A DNA stretch of 64,000 bases from Glacieibacterium sp965200405 (GTDB lineage Bacteria; Pseudomonadota; Alphaproteobacteria; Sphingomonadales; Sphingomonadaceae): assembly GCF_965200405.1 (NCBI RefSeq), contig NZ_OZ241356.1, positions 3,100,001-3,164,000 of the forward strand, in the 5' to 3' direction. The notes beneath the pieces are model-generated. The model was not told the DNA's origin. It saw only the letters and a list, made by a program, of their open reading frames with translations, and made no database searches. A program made the position numbers and the translations under genes. Shown piece after piece: positions 46,806 through 55,530 of this stretch (positions are counted from its first letter, which is position 1; every line of letters begins with the position of its first letter).

Positions 46806-47597
46806 CTAGCCGACGGTGGCGATCTTGCGCCGGTCGAGCCAGACCTCGACCGAGACCCCCTCGCCGAACGAGCGGGCGTAGTTCAGCGCCGCATCGTCGC
46901 CGGCATGGGCGCTTTCGCGCGCCGTCTCGATGATGCCACCGGCGTTGAGGATGAAGAACTTATAGGTCGTCCAGGCGACCTGGGCGGTGGCCATGGCGCT
47001 GCGCGGGGTGCCGGCATGCCGGGCCGCGCGCGGCGTGCGGGGCGCCTGGGGGCGGCCGCCGGGCAGCGGGTCGACGTCCGACGCCGGCGCCATCGAGGGC
47101 TGGTACGGGACGGCGAAGGTGTCGCAGTCGCGCAGCGAAATCTGGCGGACCTGCACCGGCGCCGGGGCCTGACGGCTGCGGCGATGCGCGAGGGCCGACC
47201 AGATCAACGCCCATAAAGTGACCAGTGCGCCGATGATCGCCGCGACGTTACGGATGAAATCGCCGCTCGTCGGGGCGCCGCCGAAATCGTCGAGCACCCC
47301 GGCGCGCTCGGGCAAGGCGGTGTCGCGCCGGGTCCGATCGACCTTGGCGGTGGCCACCACCGGGCGGGCGATCGTCGGGAAGATGCTGAGATTCTCCAGC
47401 GAACGCTCGCGCGGATCGTCGACGGCGGTGAACGGATTCTCGGCGGTCGCCGGCAAAGGCAGCGGTGCAGTGGCGATGATGGCGGGTGTCGCAGCGGCCT
47501 CGACGACGCTGGTCGCCGCCGGCGCGGGGGCTGCGGGCGCCAGATTGACATCGGTAGCGGTCGCGAGGGCAAGTCCGGCGAGCAGGATCGAGTTCAT
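46806..47597 (-). CDS. Membrane protein of unknown function
   Basis: 263 residues: a short N-terminal hydrophobic/signal segment (about 2-16), an Ala/Pro-rich stretch, one clear membrane helix (VAAIIGALVTLWALIWSALA, about 119-138) and a soluble C-terminal half with a low-complexity Pro/Arg/Ala region before a helical end (YKFFILNAGGIIETARESAH). The ATG at 47597 starts the signal-like sequence. No family recognised. A small WxxYKFFILNAGG-type end hints at a conserved domain, but I cannot name it. Confidence 0.6.
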   Translation of the reverse strand: MNSILLAGLALATATDVNLAPAAPAPAATSVVEAAATPAIIATAPLPLPATAENPFTAVDDPRERSLENLSIFPTIARPVVATAKVDRTRRDTALPERAGVLDDFGGAPTSGDFIRNVAAIIGALVTLWALIWSALAHRRSRQAPAPVQVRQISLRDCDTFAVPYQPSMAPASDVDPLPGGRPQAPRTPRAARHAGTPRSAMATAQVAWTTYKFFILNAGGIIETARESAHAGDDAALNYARSFGEGVSVEVWLDRRKIATVG

Positions 47598-47772
47598 CGC
47601 ATGGGCTCCCTTCGACGTCGGTAAGCTGTGGCGTTCCCCCGACCGGGTTCTAACCTCCACGGCGTTAAGTTTCTGTGTATATCGAACGATTATAATGTCT
47701 TAACTTTATCGCCGCAAAGGTGACCGGTTCCTGCGGTTCCGCTTTGCGTCGCTTGGCGGTATAGCCCGCGCG

Positions 47773-48627
47773 ATGCGCTTCCTGTTCACCGCCCTCGCCC
47801 TGTTCCTTGCCGTGCCTGCCGCTGCCGAGCCGGCGATGTGGCGCGTCGCCAATGCGACGACCGAGATCATCCTGTTCGGGACGGTCCACGAACTGCCCGA
47901 GGGCACGACCTGGCTGACGCCGCGCATCCAGCAGCGCTTCGACGCCGCGGACGCGCTGGTGCTGGAGACGGTGGTGCCCGACGACCGCTCCGTGATCGGC
48001 CAGCTGATCACCCGGATGGGCTATTCGCCGCGCGAGCCCAAGTTGATCACGCGGGTCGCGCCATCGCGACGCGGACTGTTGTTGCCGCAGGTGCGCGAGG
48101 TCGGGCTGCCGATCGAGGCGCTGGACGCGATGGAGACCTGGTATGCGGCGGTGGCGCTGGGCGATGCGGCGGTGTCGCGGATCGGCCTCGATCCGGCGCT
48201 GGGCGTGGAGCCGATCCTGACGGCGAGGGCGCGGACGATGAAGAAGCCGATCACCGGGCTGGAGACGCCGGAACAGCAGCTCGGCTATTTCGACAATCTG
48301 CCCGAGACCGATCAGCGCGCCATGCTCGACTCGACGCTCGACGATATGCGGACGGCGAAGACCGACACCGCCAATTTGATCGCGGCGTGGCTGAAGGGCG
48401 ATACCAACGCGCTGGCCGCAGACTTCGCCAAGTCGATGCGCGCCACCCCCAGGCTGGCGAGCGTGCTGGTCACCGAGCGTAATGCGCGCTGGGCGAACTG
48501 GGTCGAGGCGCGGCTGAAGCTGCCGGGCAAGGTGTTCATCGCGGTCGGCGCGGCGCACCTGACCGGGCGCGACTCCGTGCAGGCGATGCTGGCGGCGAAG
48601 GGCATCAAGGTCGAGCGGCTGCCTTAG
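47773..48627 (+). CDS. TraB/GumN family protein
   Basis: 284 residues with a cleavable signal peptide (MRFLFTALALFLAVPAAA-EP). The family motif GTVHELP (TraB/GumN GxxH) follows near residue 36, and a paired C-terminal motif with VGAAHLTGRDSV. The fold is thought to be a metal-dependent hydrolase of the Tiki/TraB superfamily, probably a periplasmic protease. The substrate is unknown. It is monocistronic and followed by a strong inverted repeat. Confidence 0.88.
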   Translation: MRFLFTALALFLAVPAAAEPAMWRVANATTEIILFGTVHELPEGTTWLTPRIQQRFDAADALVLETVVPDDRSVIGQLITRMGYSPREPKLITRVAPSRRGLLLPQVREVGLPIEALDAMETWYAAVALGDAAVSRIGLDPALGVEPILTARARTMKKPITGLETPEQQLGYFDNLPETDQRAMLDSTLDDMRTAKTDTANLIAAWLKGDTNALAADFAKSMRATPRLASVLVTERNARWANWVEARLKLPGKVFIAVGAAHLTGRDSVQAMLAAKGIKVERLP

Positions 48628-48656
48628 AGCTGGAGTTGGGCCGCGACTTATAAAAC

Positions 48657-48684
48657 GGGCGGGACCGGCGATCCGGTCCCGCCC
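48657..48684. terminator. Perfect 12-bp inverted repeat after the TraB/GumN gene
   Basis: GGGCGGGACCGG-cgat-CCGGTCCCGCCC, a 12-bp perfect stem with a four-base loop, 30 nt after the stop codon. The plus strand has no T-tract after it, but the minus-strand copy is followed by GTTTTAT, so it could terminate in either direction with different strength. Confidence 0.55.
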
Positions 48685-48807
48685 AGGGAGCGAACGGTGG
48701 AGACACCTGGGTGATCCGCTCGGACCTCTTCATACCCCATTCGCGCGGTAGGGATTGCGCAGAAAAACTTGGGGGTGGATCAGCCGATCTAGCGGGAACC
48801 TTGCATC

Positions 48808-48868
48808 GAGGCGGGCTCTCCCCTATAGGGCCGCCTCCCCGCGCCCGCATCCCTGGAGGCGCGCGGGG
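48808..48868 (+). promoter_or_regulatory. Structured leader before rplY
   Basis: Two consecutive stems lie in the 260-nt gap: GAGGCGG/CCGCCTC enclosing the palindrome CCCTATAGGG (48808-48837), then CCCCGCGC/GCGCGGGG (48837-48868). The second ends eight bases before the AGGAG ribosome site of rplY. A leader like this could let L25 or RNA structure control translation, but I see no match to a named riboswitch or ribosomal leader. Confidence 0.35.
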
Positions 48869-48887
48869 TCAACTCTAGGAGCAGCAC

Positions 48888-49532
48888 ATGAGCGAAGCGA
48901 TGAAACTCGCGGCCGTGATGCGCGATCGGGCAGGCAAGGGAGCCTCCCGTGCCGTGCGTCTAACCGGTCGTGTACCAGCCGTCATCTACGGCGACAAGCA
49001 GACCCCCGTCATCATCCACGTCCCCCTGAAGGAGCTGACCAAGCTGCTCCACGGCGGGCATTTCATGAATTCGGTGGTCGAGCTCGAACTCGACGGCGCC
49101 GTGCACCGCACGCTGCCGCGCGATGTCCAGTTCCACCCGGTTTCGGACCGTCCGCTCCACGTCGACTTCCTGCGCCTGTCCGCCGGTGCGACGATCGCAG
49201 TCGAAGTCCCCGTTCACTTCTCGGACGAAGACAAGTCGCCCGGCATGAAGCGCGGCGGCACGCTCAACATCGTCCGTCACGAAGTCGAGCTCAACTGCCC
49301 GTCCGATGCCATCCCCGATCAGCTCAACTTCTCGCTGGCCGGCCTGGATATCGGCGACTCGATCCACATCTCGGCGATCACCCTCCCCGCCGGTGTGACC
49401 CCGGTCATCACCGACCGCGACTTCACCGTCGCGACAGTGGTTGCGCCGTCGGCCCTGCAGAGCGCCGATGCCGCCGCCGACGAGGAAGCAGCGACCGCCG
49501 CTGCCGCCGAGTCAGCCGAGGCCAAGGCCTGA
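48888..49532 (+). CDS. rplY: 50S ribosomal protein L25/general stress protein Ctc
   Basis: 214-residue long-form L25, which binds 5S rRNA. The L25 domain (about 6-95) has GKGASRAVRLTGRVPAVIYG and VQFHPVSDRPLHVDFLR. The CTC beta-barrel extension follows (VPVHFSDEDKSPGMKRGG), then an alanine/glutamate-rich tail. It starts with AGGAG six bases upstream. pth follows 25 nt later and ychF after that, the common alphaproteobacterial order. Confidence 0.96.
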   Translation: MSEAMKLAAVMRDRAGKGASRAVRLTGRVPAVIYGDKQTPVIIHVPLKELTKLLHGGHFMNSVVELELDGAVHRTLPRDVQFHPVSDRPLHVDFLRLSAGATIAVEVPVHFSDEDKSPGMKRGGTLNIVRHEVELNCPSDAIPDQLNFSLAGLDIGDSIHISAITLPAGVTPVITDRDFTVATVVAPSALQSADAAADEEAATAAAAESAEAKA

Positions 49533-49557
49533 GGCAGGACGTTAGCCGAGGCCGGTG

Positions 49558-50133
49558 ATGCAGATCTTCGCCGGCCTCGGCAATCCTGGCGCGACCTATG
49601 CGCTGCACCGCCACAACGTCGGCTTCATGGCGGTGGACCTGGTCCACGACATGTACCGCTTCGACCCGTGGCGCGTGCGCTTCCAGGGGCTGACCGCCGA
49701 AGGGCGCATCGGCACCGAGAAACTGCTGCTGCTCAAGCCCGCGACCTTCATGAACGACAGCGGGCGTTCGGTCGGCGAGGCGCTGCGCTTCTACAAGCTC
49801 GGCACCGAGGCGCTGACGGTATTCTACGACGAGCTCGACCTCGCCCCCGGCAAGGTCAGGGTCAAGACCGGCGGCGGGGCGGCGGGCCATAACGGCATCC
49901 GCTCCATCGACGCGCACGCCGGCAACGATTATCGCCGCGTCAGGCTGGGTATCGGGCATCCGGGACACAAGGACCGGGTTCTCGGGCATGTCCTGTCCAA
50001 CTTCGCCAAGGTGGAGCAGGACTGGCTGGCCGACATGCTCGGCGCGGTCGCGGCGGAGGCGCCGTGGCTGGTATCCGGCGACGACGCGCGCTTCATGAAC
50101 GAGGTCGCCCGGCGCACCTCCGAAAGGGACTGA
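49558..50133 (+). CDS. pth: Peptidyl-tRNA hydrolase
   Basis: 191-residue enzyme that frees tRNA from stalled peptidyl-tRNA. It starts MQIFAGLGNPG, with the catalytic His in HRHNVGFMAVD (RHNVG), FMNDSGRSV, DELDLAPGKVR and the GAAGHNGIRSI segment. ATG 49558 is preferred over the adjoining GTG 49555, since pth proteins normally begin here. Follows rplY by 25 nt, and ychF begins one base after its stop. Confidence 0.96.
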   Translation: MQIFAGLGNPGATYALHRHNVGFMAVDLVHDMYRFDPWRVRFQGLTAEGRIGTEKLLLLKPATFMNDSGRSVGEALRFYKLGTEALTVFYDELDLAPGKVRVKTGGGAAGHNGIRSIDAHAGNDYRRVRLGIGHPGHKDRVLGHVLSNFAKVEQDWLADMLGAVAAEAPWLVSGDDARFMNEVARRTSERD

Positions 50134-50134
50134 G

Positions 50135-51235
50135 ATGGGCTTTCGCTGCGGGATCGTCGGGCTGCCGAACGTCGGCAAGTCGACGCTGTTCAACGCGCTG
50201 ACCGAGACCGCGTCGGCGGCAGCGGCGAACTATCCGTTCTGCACGATCGAGCCCAACGTCGGCAACGTGCCGGTGCCCGATCCGCGCCTCGCACCGCTCG
50301 CCAAGATCGCCGGCTCGGCCAAGATCATCGAGACGCAGCTCGGCTTCACCGACATCGCCGGTCTGGTCCGCGGCGCGTCGAAGGGTGAAGGCCTGGGCAA
50401 CCAGTTCCTCGGCAACATCCGCGAGACCGACGCCATCGTCCACGTCCTGCGCTGCTTCGTCGACGACGACGTCACCCATGTCGAGGGCAAGATCGACCCG
50501 ATTTCCGACGCCGACACCGTCGACACCGAGCTGATGCTGAGCGACCTGGAATCGCTGGAGAAGCGCGTCCCCGCTCTCGCCAAGAAGGGCATGCAGGGTG
50601 ACAAGGACGCCAAGGCCGCCGCCGCCGTGCTGGGCCGCGCGCTCGACCTGCTGCGCGACGGCAAGCCCGCCCGACTCACCGTCCCCGCCGACGAGGAAGA
50701 GGCCAAGCTGTTCGCCCAGGCGCAACTGCTCACCGCCAAGCCGGTGCTGTACGTTTGCAACGTCGAGGAAGCCTCCGCCGCCAATGGCAACGCGCTGTCC
50801 GAGTTGGTCGCCGCCAAGGCCAAGGCCGAGGGCGCGCGATCGGTGGTGATCTCCGCCGCGATCGAGTCCGAGATCGCCCAGATGGATCCCGCCGACCGCC
50901 CCGACTTCCTCGCCGAACTGGGCCTGACAGAGACCGGCCTCGCCCGCGTCGTGCGTGCCGGCTACGACCTGCTCGGCCTGCTGACCTTCTTCACCGTCGG
51001 TCCGAAGGAGACCCGCGCCTGGACGATCCCGGCCGGCTCGCGCGCGCCACAGGCCGCCGGCGCGATCCACAGCGACTTCGAAAAGGGCTTCATCCGCGCC
51101 GAGACGATTGCCTATGAAGACTATATCGCCTTCAAAGGCGAGGCCGGGGCCCGCGACGCGGGCAAGTTCCGCTCCGAGGGGAAGGAGTATGTCGTGGCCG
51201 ACGGCGATGTGCTCAATTTCCGCTTCAACGTCTGA
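50135..51235 (+). CDS. ychF: Redox-regulated ATPase YchF
   Basis: 366-residue Obg-related P-loop ATPase/GTPase that binds ribosomes. G1 GLPNVGKSTLFNA, G3 DIAGLVRGASKGEGLGNQFL, and the YchF-specific base motif replacing the G4 NKxD. The C-terminal TGS domain has TFFTVGPKETRAWTIP and ends with VADGDVLNFRFNV. It starts one base after pth. Confidence 0.96.
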   Translation: MGFRCGIVGLPNVGKSTLFNALTETASAAAANYPFCTIEPNVGNVPVPDPRLAPLAKIAGSAKIIETQLGFTDIAGLVRGASKGEGLGNQFLGNIRETDAIVHVLRCFVDDDVTHVEGKIDPISDADTVDTELMLSDLESLEKRVPALAKKGMQGDKDAKAAAAVLGRALDLLRDGKPARLTVPADEEEAKLFAQAQLLTAKPVLYVCNVEEASAANGNALSELVAAKAKAEGARSVVISAAIESEIAQMDPADRPDFLAELGLTETGLARVVRAGYDLLGLLTFFTVGPKETRAWTIPAGSRAPQAAGAIHSDFEKGFIRAETIAYEDYIAFKGEAGARDAGKFRSEGKEYVVADGDVLNFRFNV

Positions 51236-51271
51236 GCCGGTGAGGCCGCTCCTGGCCAGCAGGTCGAGGGG

Positions 51272-52369
51272 ATGACCGCCGGCCGGGCGCCGCGCCGGTT
51301 GCTCGCACTGGTGCTGGCGATCACCGGGACCACCGCGATCCTGATGCTGAGCCGGGTCTATTACCAGGGTCCGGTCAGCGACCATTTCAACGGCCGTCAT
51401 TTCGAGAACCCCGAAGGCGAGTACGGTACGGGCGGCGCGCGCAAGCCCGGGCCGGAGCAGTTGCTCGACGACGTCACCGGCAAAAACCGCCGATCCTGGC
51501 CGCGATCGATCCCGGTAAATCTCACCGTGCCGGCGCGGCGCGTCGACGGCAAGGCGATGCGGATCACCTGGATCGGCCATGCCACTGCGTTGATCCAGAC
51601 GCAGGGGCTGAACATCCTGCTCGATCCGGTCTGGGTGAAGCGCGATTCACCGGTCCAGTTCGACGGGCCCCGCCGGGTCCGCGCGCCCGGTGTCCGGCTG
51701 GAGGATCTGCCCCGGATCGATGTCGTGCTGATCAGCCACAACCACTACGACCATCTCGACATGGCGACGCTGGCGACGCTGTGGCAGCGCGACCGGCCGG
51801 TGGTCGTCACCGGGCTGGGCAATGACGAATTGCTCCGCCGCCACGGCATCGTCGCGGCGGCGCGCGACTGGGGCGGACGCGTCGCACTGCGGCCCGGCAT
51901 CGAGGTGATTGTCGAGCGCGCCCATCACTGGAGCGGGCGCTGGCTGCTCGACCGCAATCGTACCCTGTGGTGCGGTTTCACCGTCACCCTGCCCGGCGGC
52001 AACATCTTCTATGCCGGCGATACCGGCCCGGCCCGGATGCAATGGGCCGATGCAGCCGCGACGCGTGGACCGATCCGGCTGGCGGTGCTGCCGATCGGCG
52101 CGTTCAAGCCGGGGCGAGCCGAGAGCGGCAACCATATCAGCCCGGTGGAGGCGGTGGCGGCGTTCCGGCGGCTGAAGGCGGCGTACGCATTCGGCGTGCA
52201 TTGGGGAACATTCGAGCTGACCAACGAGGGGGTCAACGAGCCCCGCGACGTGCTGGCAGCGACGCTGGCCAGCCAGGACATACCGGCGGCACGTTTCCGC
52301 ACCACCGAACCCGGCGTCCCGGTCGACATCCCCTCCCTCCCCCGGCCAGTGGGAGCGACTGGCGCCTAA
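51272..52369 (+). CDS. Metallo-beta-lactamase-fold hydrolase (NAPE-PLD/UlaG-like)
   Basis: 365 residues. An N-terminal membrane/signal helix (about 10-28) with basic lead, then GPRRVRAPG and the zinc motif HNHYDHLD near residue 155. Later ligands lie in ERAHHWS, YAGDTGP and GVHWGTF. These match the N-acylphosphatidylethanolamine phospholipase D-like branch. It may act on a lipid or phosphoester at the membrane. The last residues, LPRPVGATGA, and the stop codon come from a palindromic element (52333-52401). Confidence 0.85.
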   Translation: MTAGRAPRRLLALVLAITGTTAILMLSRVYYQGPVSDHFNGRHFENPEGEYGTGGARKPGPEQLLDDVTGKNRRSWPRSIPVNLTVPARRVDGKAMRITWIGHATALIQTQGLNILLDPVWVKRDSPVQFDGPRRVRAPGVRLEDLPRIDVVLISHNHYDHLDMATLATLWQRDRPVVVTGLGNDELLRRHGIVAAARDWGGRVALRPGIEVIVERAHHWSGRWLLDRNRTLWCGFTVTLPGGNIFYAGDTGPARMQWADAAATRGPIRLAVLPIGAFKPGRAESGNHISPVEAVAAFRRLKAAYAFGVHWGTFELTNEGVNEPRDVLAATLASQDIPAARFRTTEPGVPVDIPSLPRPVGATGA

Positions 52370-52401
52370 GCGCCAGGGAGAGGGAACGCATACCGGGAGG
52401 G
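52333..52401. repeat. Palindromic element spanning the end of the MBL-fold gene
   Basis: Outer CTCCCTCCCCC and GGGAGGG arms around a seven-base stem CTGGCGC-ctaa-GCGCCAG (52359-52376). The TAA stop of the upstream gene (52367-52369) includes three of the four loop bases. It is probably a fourth member of the GGGGAGGG-type repeats seen at glyS/glyQ. Confidence 0.65.
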
Positions 52402-52513
52402 AAGCCCCCGGCCATGCCGAGCAGCTTACTCCCGATCAAACAGCAGGTTCTTGGAACCGAGCTTAGGTAGGAGCCGACAGGTCAGACCACCGGCCCAATC
52501 GCTGCAACCGCGC

Positions 52514-53074
52514 CTAGTCTCCGGCAAAGCCCAGCAGCGCATCGACCCGCAGGCCCCTGGCGCGCAGCCGATCCGCTCCGCCAAGATCGGGCAGGTCGAT
52601 AACGAACGCCGCGCCGAGCACTTCCGCCCCGGCCTGCGCCAACAACTGCACTGTCGCCAGCGCCGTGCCACCGGTGGCGATCAGGTCGTCGACGACCAGC
52701 ACGCGGGCGCCCGGCGTACAGGCGTCGGCGTGCATTTCGATCCGATCCTGCCCATATTCCAGGGCGTAGTTGATGCCGAGCACGGCACCGGGCAGCTTGT
52801 TCTTCTTGCGGACCAGCAGCAAGCCGCAGCCGAGCTTGTGCGCCAGCGCCGCGCCGAAGATGAAACCCCGCGCTTCGATGCCGGCGATCAGGTCGGGCTT
52901 GAGGTCGGCGACCTGGGCGGCCATCCGGTCGATGCATCGGCCGAAACCCTGCGCGTCGAGCAGCAGGGTGGTGATGTCGCGAAACTGGATGCCCGGCTTG
53001 GGATAGTCCGGGATGGTGCGGATAAGCGCGGCGAGGTCGGCATTGTCCCCGAGGTCGCCGCGCTCGTCTGTCAC
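52514..53074 (-). CDS. apt: Adenine phosphoribosyltransferase
   Basis: 186-residue purine-salvage enzyme making AMP from adenine and PRPP. The PRPP loop is VLVVDDLIATGGTA. The family opening DLAALIRTIPDYPKPGIQFRDIT-like segment (residues 12-33) and IAGIEARGFIFGA are present. The start is GTG at 53074, overlapping the stop of the small upstream gene by GTGA; extending to 53167 would add residues from inside that gene. It lies 260 nt past petC on the same strand. Confidence 0.93.
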   Translation of the reverse strand: MTDERGDLGDNADLAALIRTIPDYPKPGIQFRDITTLLLDAQGFGRCIDRMAAQVADLKPDLIAGIEARGFIFGAALAHKLGCGLLLVRKKNKLPGAVLGINYALEYGQDRIEMHADACTPGARVLVVDDLIATGGTALATVQLLAQAGAEVLGAAFVIDLPDLGGADRLRARGLRVDALLGFAGD

Positions 53075-53274
53075 TTCTTGACGGGCACCGCGCCAGGCGT
53101 TCCGCACTTGGCGAACTTGCCGTCCTTGCGGCACCGGGTCGCCGCGGCGGTCGCTACCGGCGGGCACTTGGTGAACTTGCCCTTGGCATCCTTGCAGGGT
53201 GCCGCCAGCGAAGGCGTCGACAAGCTACCGAGCGCGATGGCGACGGCGGTAGCATAGGCAGCGAAGCGGGTCAT
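53071..53274 (-). CDS. Small secreted cysteine-containing protein
   Basis: 67 residues. A signal peptide MTRFAAYATAVAIALGSLST ends at SLAA-PC, leaving a mature part of about 45 residues with four cysteines, two repeated KCxx-type units (PCKDAKGKFTKCPP and RCRKDGKFAKCGT) and many lysines. The duplicated unit suggests a tiny disulfide-bonded domain. ATG 53274 has GGAGGGAG seven to eight bases upstream; a longer start at 53331 has no support. Function unknown. The stop overlaps the apt start (GTGA). Confidence 0.7.
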   Translation of the reverse strand: MTRFAAYATAVAIALGSLSTPSLAAPCKDAKGKFTKCPPVATAAATRCRKDGKFAKCGTPGAVPVKK

Positions 53275-53337
53275 GGTTTCTCCCTCCAGATAGCCCCCGG
53301 GAGGAGTCTTAAACCCGTCCGCTGCCGACACAATAGC

Positions 53338-54162
53338 CTACACCGCTGGCGTGGCGGTCTTCTTGCCCTTCACGTCGCGCCACACCCGCTGATAGCTGGC
53401 GTAGGCAAGAACGGTCAGGATGATCAGGAACAGGACAGCACCCGTTCCCGTACGACGACGCGCCTCGAGCTTGGGCTCCGCAGTCCAGGTCAGGAACGCC
53501 GAGACGTCCTCCGCCATCTGCTCGACACTGGCCTTGGTGCCATCGGCGTAGGTCACCTGACCCTCCGTCAGCGGCGGCGGCATGGCGATGTTCAGCGAGC
53601 GGAAGTACGGGTTGTAGTAAAGACCGTCCGGAACCGTCCAACCCTTGGGCGCATCCTTGTAGCCCGCGAGCAGCGAGTGGACGTACTGCGAACCGTCCTC
53701 GCGTGCCTTGGTGATCAGCGACAGGTCAGGCGGCAGCGCATTGTTGTTGGCGGCTCGTGCGGCCGTGTCGTTCGGGAACGGCGGCGGGAAGTGATCCGAC
53801 GGCAGCGCCTTGCGAGTGTTCACCTCACCGGTCTTGTCGTCGATCGACGGAACGTCATAGCCCTTAGCCAGCGCCTTAACTTCGGCGGCGTTGAAGCCGA
53901 GGTCGGTCAGGTTGCGGAAGGCGACGCGGTTGAGGCTGTGGCAGGCCGAGCAGACTTCCTTGTAGACCTGCATGCCGCGCTGCAGCTGCTGGCGATCGAA
54001 GGTGCCGACGACCGGATTGTTGAAGGTGAAGTCGACCTCGCGCGGGTGGAGGTGAAGCGCCTTCACCTGATCCGGTGCGGTGGCGTCGCGGGGCAGGACG
54101 GCGCCCCACAACAAAGCGGCGCAGAAGACGATGCCGACGAGTGCGGCGATCAAGCGAACCAT
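53338..54162 (-). CDS. petC: Cytochrome c1 of the bc1 complex
   Basis: 274 residues. An N-terminal membrane/signal segment, covalent heme motif CSACH, Met ligand region in RSLNIAMPPPL and a C-terminal anchor helix (AVLFLIILTVLAYASY) before a basic tail. It passes electrons from the Rieske protein to cytochrome c. ATG 54162 is chosen; a start at 54255 would lie inside petB. It follows petB by 13 nt. Confidence 0.96.
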   Translation of the reverse strand: MVRLIAALVGIVFCAALLWGAVLPRDATAPDQVKALHLHPREVDFTFNNPVVGTFDRQQLQRGMQVYKEVCSACHSLNRVAFRNLTDLGFNAAEVKALAKGYDVPSIDDKTGEVNTRKALPSDHFPPPFPNDTAARAANNNALPPDLSLITKAREDGSQYVHSLLAGYKDAPKGWTVPDGLYYNPYFRSLNIAMPPPLTEGQVTYADGTKASVEQMAEDVSAFLTWTAEPKLEARRRTGTGAVLFLIILTVLAYASYQRVWRDVKGKKTATPAV

Positions 54163-54175
54163 GCTGGATTGCCCC

Positions 54176-55519
54176 TTATTCGGCTGGCTGCGGATTGCCG
54201 GTACCCGGCAGTTCCGAGATGCCGGCGCCCGGCAGCTGCTGGTTGACCGGCGCACCGAGGTTGGTCTGACGCTTGAGCACCGCCTCCGAGATGGAGTTGG
54301 GCAGCGGCAGTGGCTTCTCGATCCGGCTGATGATCGGCAGGATGATCAGGAAGTGCGCGAAGTAATAGGCGCTGGCGAGCTGGCTGAGGCGCAACCAGGG
54401 CTCCTCCGCCGGCTTGCCGCCGCAGATGCCGAGCAGGATGGCGTCGGCGACGAACACCCAGAAGGCGATCTTGGCCATCGGACGATAGTTGTTCGACTTG
54501 ACCGGCGACGTGTCGAGCCAGGGCAGGAAGAACAGCAGCAGGATGGCGGAGAACATCGCCAGCACGCCCCACAGCTTCGCCGGGACCCACAGGAAGTCGA
54601 CGGTGAAGGCGCGCAGGATTGCGTAGAATGGCCAGAAATACCATTCGGGAACGATGTGCGCCGGCGTCGAGAGCGGGTTGGCCGGGATGTAGTTGTCGGC
54701 CTCGCCCAGAGCGTTCGGCGCGAAGAACACCACCGCGGCGAACAGCGTCAGGTAGACGCCGAGGCCGAAGAAGTCCTTCGAGGTGTAGTATGGGTGGAAC
54801 GGCACGGTGTCCTGCGGACCCTTGACGCTGATCCCCGTCGGGTTGTTCGAACCCGGGATGTGCAGCGCCCAGACGTGCAGGATGACGACGCCGAAGGTCA
54901 CGAACGGCAGCAGGTAATGCAGCGAGAAGAAGCGGTTCAGCGTCGCATTGTCGGGCGAGAAGCCACCCAGCAGCCAAGTGTGGATCAGGTCGCCGACCAC
55001 CGGGATAGCCGAGAACAGGTTGGTGATGACGGTCGCGCCCCAGAAGCTCATCTGGCCCCAGACCAGCACGTAGCCCATGAACGCCGTCGCCATCATCAGC
55101 AGGAAGATGACCAGCCCGAGCAGCCACAGCACTTCGCGCGGCGGCTTGTACGAGCCGTAGTAGAGGCCGCGGAAGATGTGGATGTAGACCGCGACGAAGA
55201 AGAAGCTGGCGCCGGTCGCATGGGCGTAGCGCATCATCCAGCCGCCGTTGACGTCGCGCATGATGTGCTCGACCGAGTCGAAGGCGATCTGGGTATTGGC
55301 GGCATAATGCATCGCCAGCACGATGCCGGTGACGATCTGCAGCACCAGCGCAACGCCGGCGAGAACGCCGAAATTGTAGAAATAGTTGAGGTTCTTCGGG
55401 ACCGGGTAACCGGCGCCGACCGAATCATAGACCAGCCGCGGCAAGGGCAGCCGGCTGTCCATGTATTTGCCGAGCGTGGAGGTCGGCTCGTAATGCTTGG
55501 CCCAGGGGAATGTCGACAT
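54176..55519 (-). CDS. petB: Cytochrome b of the bc1 complex
   Basis: 447 residues, the full-length bacterial form. Eight membrane helices with the heme-ligating histidines in HYAANTQIAF- and YGSYKPPREVLW-type positions, the Qo-site PEWY as VPEWYFWPF and GTVPFHPYY-like VPFHPYYTSKD. Twelve codons from petA and 13 nt from petC, so petABC form one unit. No truncation. Confidence 0.97.
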   Translation of the reverse strand: MSTFPWAKHYEPTSTLGKYMDSRLPLPRLVYDSVGAGYPVPKNLNYFYNFGVLAGVALVLQIVTGIVLAMHYAANTQIAFDSVEHIMRDVNGGWMMRYAHATGASFFFVAVYIHIFRGLYYGSYKPPREVLWLLGLVIFLLMMATAFMGYVLVWGQMSFWGATVITNLFSAIPVVGDLIHTWLLGGFSPDNATLNRFFSLHYLLPFVTFGVVILHVWALHIPGSNNPTGISVKGPQDTVPFHPYYTSKDFFGLGVYLTLFAAVVFFAPNALGEADNYIPANPLSTPAHIVPEWYFWPFYAILRAFTVDFLWVPAKLWGVLAMFSAILLLFFLPWLDTSPVKSNNYRPMAKIAFWVFVADAILLGICGGKPAEEPWLRLSQLASAYYFAHFLIILPIISRIEKPLPLPNSISEAVLKRQTNLGAPVNQQLPGAGISELPGTGNPQPAE

Positions 55520-55530
55520 GGTTCTGATCC

